The notes under the pieces are model-generated. The model did no database searches, was not told where the DNA came from, and was given only the letters and a program-made list of their open reading frames with translations. Below are positions 39,662-39,720 of a stretch of 39,720 nucleotides of DNA, piece after piece. Every line of letters starts with the position of its first letter. Within the stretch, counting starts at the first letter, position 1. The stretch spans positions 1 to 39,720 of the forward strand of contig CAZKTF010000007.1 of NCBI GenBank assembly GCA_964555565.1. Reading direction: 5' to 3'. The DNA comes from CAZKTF01 sp964555565. GTDB lineage: Bacteria > Planctomycetota > JAJSAM01 > JAKLKS01. Made by a program: the position numbers and the translations under genes.

Positions 39662-39720
39662 CGGGCGGTCCGGCCGCGCACGGACCGGGTGGCGCCGCGG
39701 ACCCCGGGGGTCCCCCCGCG
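39658..39720 (+). CDS. Possible start of a further gene (runs off the window)
   Basis: A GTG at 39658 overlaps the hemerythrin stop in the GTGA arrangement used elsewhere in this window. The frame stays open for 21 codons to the window end. The residues are Gly/Pro-rich, with no recognisable motif, so this could equally be non-coding. Confidence 0.25.
   Translation, partial: MTGGPAAHGPGGAADPGGPPA

Noticed and set aside
35440..39681. A minus-strand open frame of more than 1,400 codons
   Set aside because: The translation is low-complexity Arg/Pro/Gly sequence opposite well-supported regulator and hemerythrin genes. It is an artefact of high G+C.

Overview
The window is very G+C-rich, gene-dense bacterial DNA. 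GTG and TTG starts are frequent, and ATGA/GTGA gene overlaps are common. A run of ten N (18119-18128) shows it is an assembled contig, probably metagenomic. The gene set is aerobic benzoyl-CoA epoxidation, NrfHA nitrite ammonification, hemerythrin, a bufferin-type copper RiPP, a SWIB protein and interspersed REP-like palindromes. This fits an uncultured high-GC environmental bacterium (for example Acidobacteriota, Planctomycetota, Rokubacteria-like or deltaproteobacterial lineages). The sequence alone does not settle the phylum.

Layout. 1-6044: housekeeping and small metabolic genes (a partial methyltransferase, ChbG-like deacetylase, ATP-grasp ligase, HAD phosphatase, NudL-like NUDIX hydrolase, IspH, receiver protein, methyltransferase), with three kinds of intergenic repeat. 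6259-8323: a bufferin-like locus with a Cys-repeat lipoprotein precursor, an MNIO/DUF692 enzyme and its DUF2063 partner. 18969-8205 on the minus strand: one tightly packed operon that I read as a lasso peptide cluster. Its order is B2 peptidase, B1 leader-binding protein, cyclase C, a short precursor, a PRMT-like methyltransferase with a PqqD-like tail, an HPr-kinase-like peptide kinase, a nucleotidyltransferase, an ABC exporter, and a Wzz/BY-kinase. 19083-21005: two divergently transcribed membrane genes, one GT-C-like. 21013-25130: an alanine/lysine-rich exported protein interrupted by an in-frame TGA, a SWIB protein, two lipoproteins and boxB. 25316-30940: a secreted beta-propeller/CARDB protein, a tRNA 3'-half remnant, boxC, and E1 alpha/beta of a 2-oxoacid dehydrogenase. 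30998-33990: cold-shock protein, NifU-like, VOC, RlmN-like and receiver proteins. 34046-39661: nrfHA with two tandem Crp/Fnr paralogues, an unusual radical SAM protein and a hemerythrin.

The main discovery candidate is the lasso system. A 56-codon gene at 16109-15939 encodes a leader matching the YxxPxLxxxGxxxxxTx rule at every position. The core has Gly1 and Asp9, which predicts a nine-membered macrolactam ring. The core has no Arg, although the adjacent tailoring enzyme has a PRMT-type fold. It ends in Cys-Tyr, although the adjacent kinase family is known for phosphorylating a C-terminal Ser. The operon continues into a tyrosine kinase of the capsule-export type. Two of its genes are extended at their 3' ends by copies of the same palindromic repeat.
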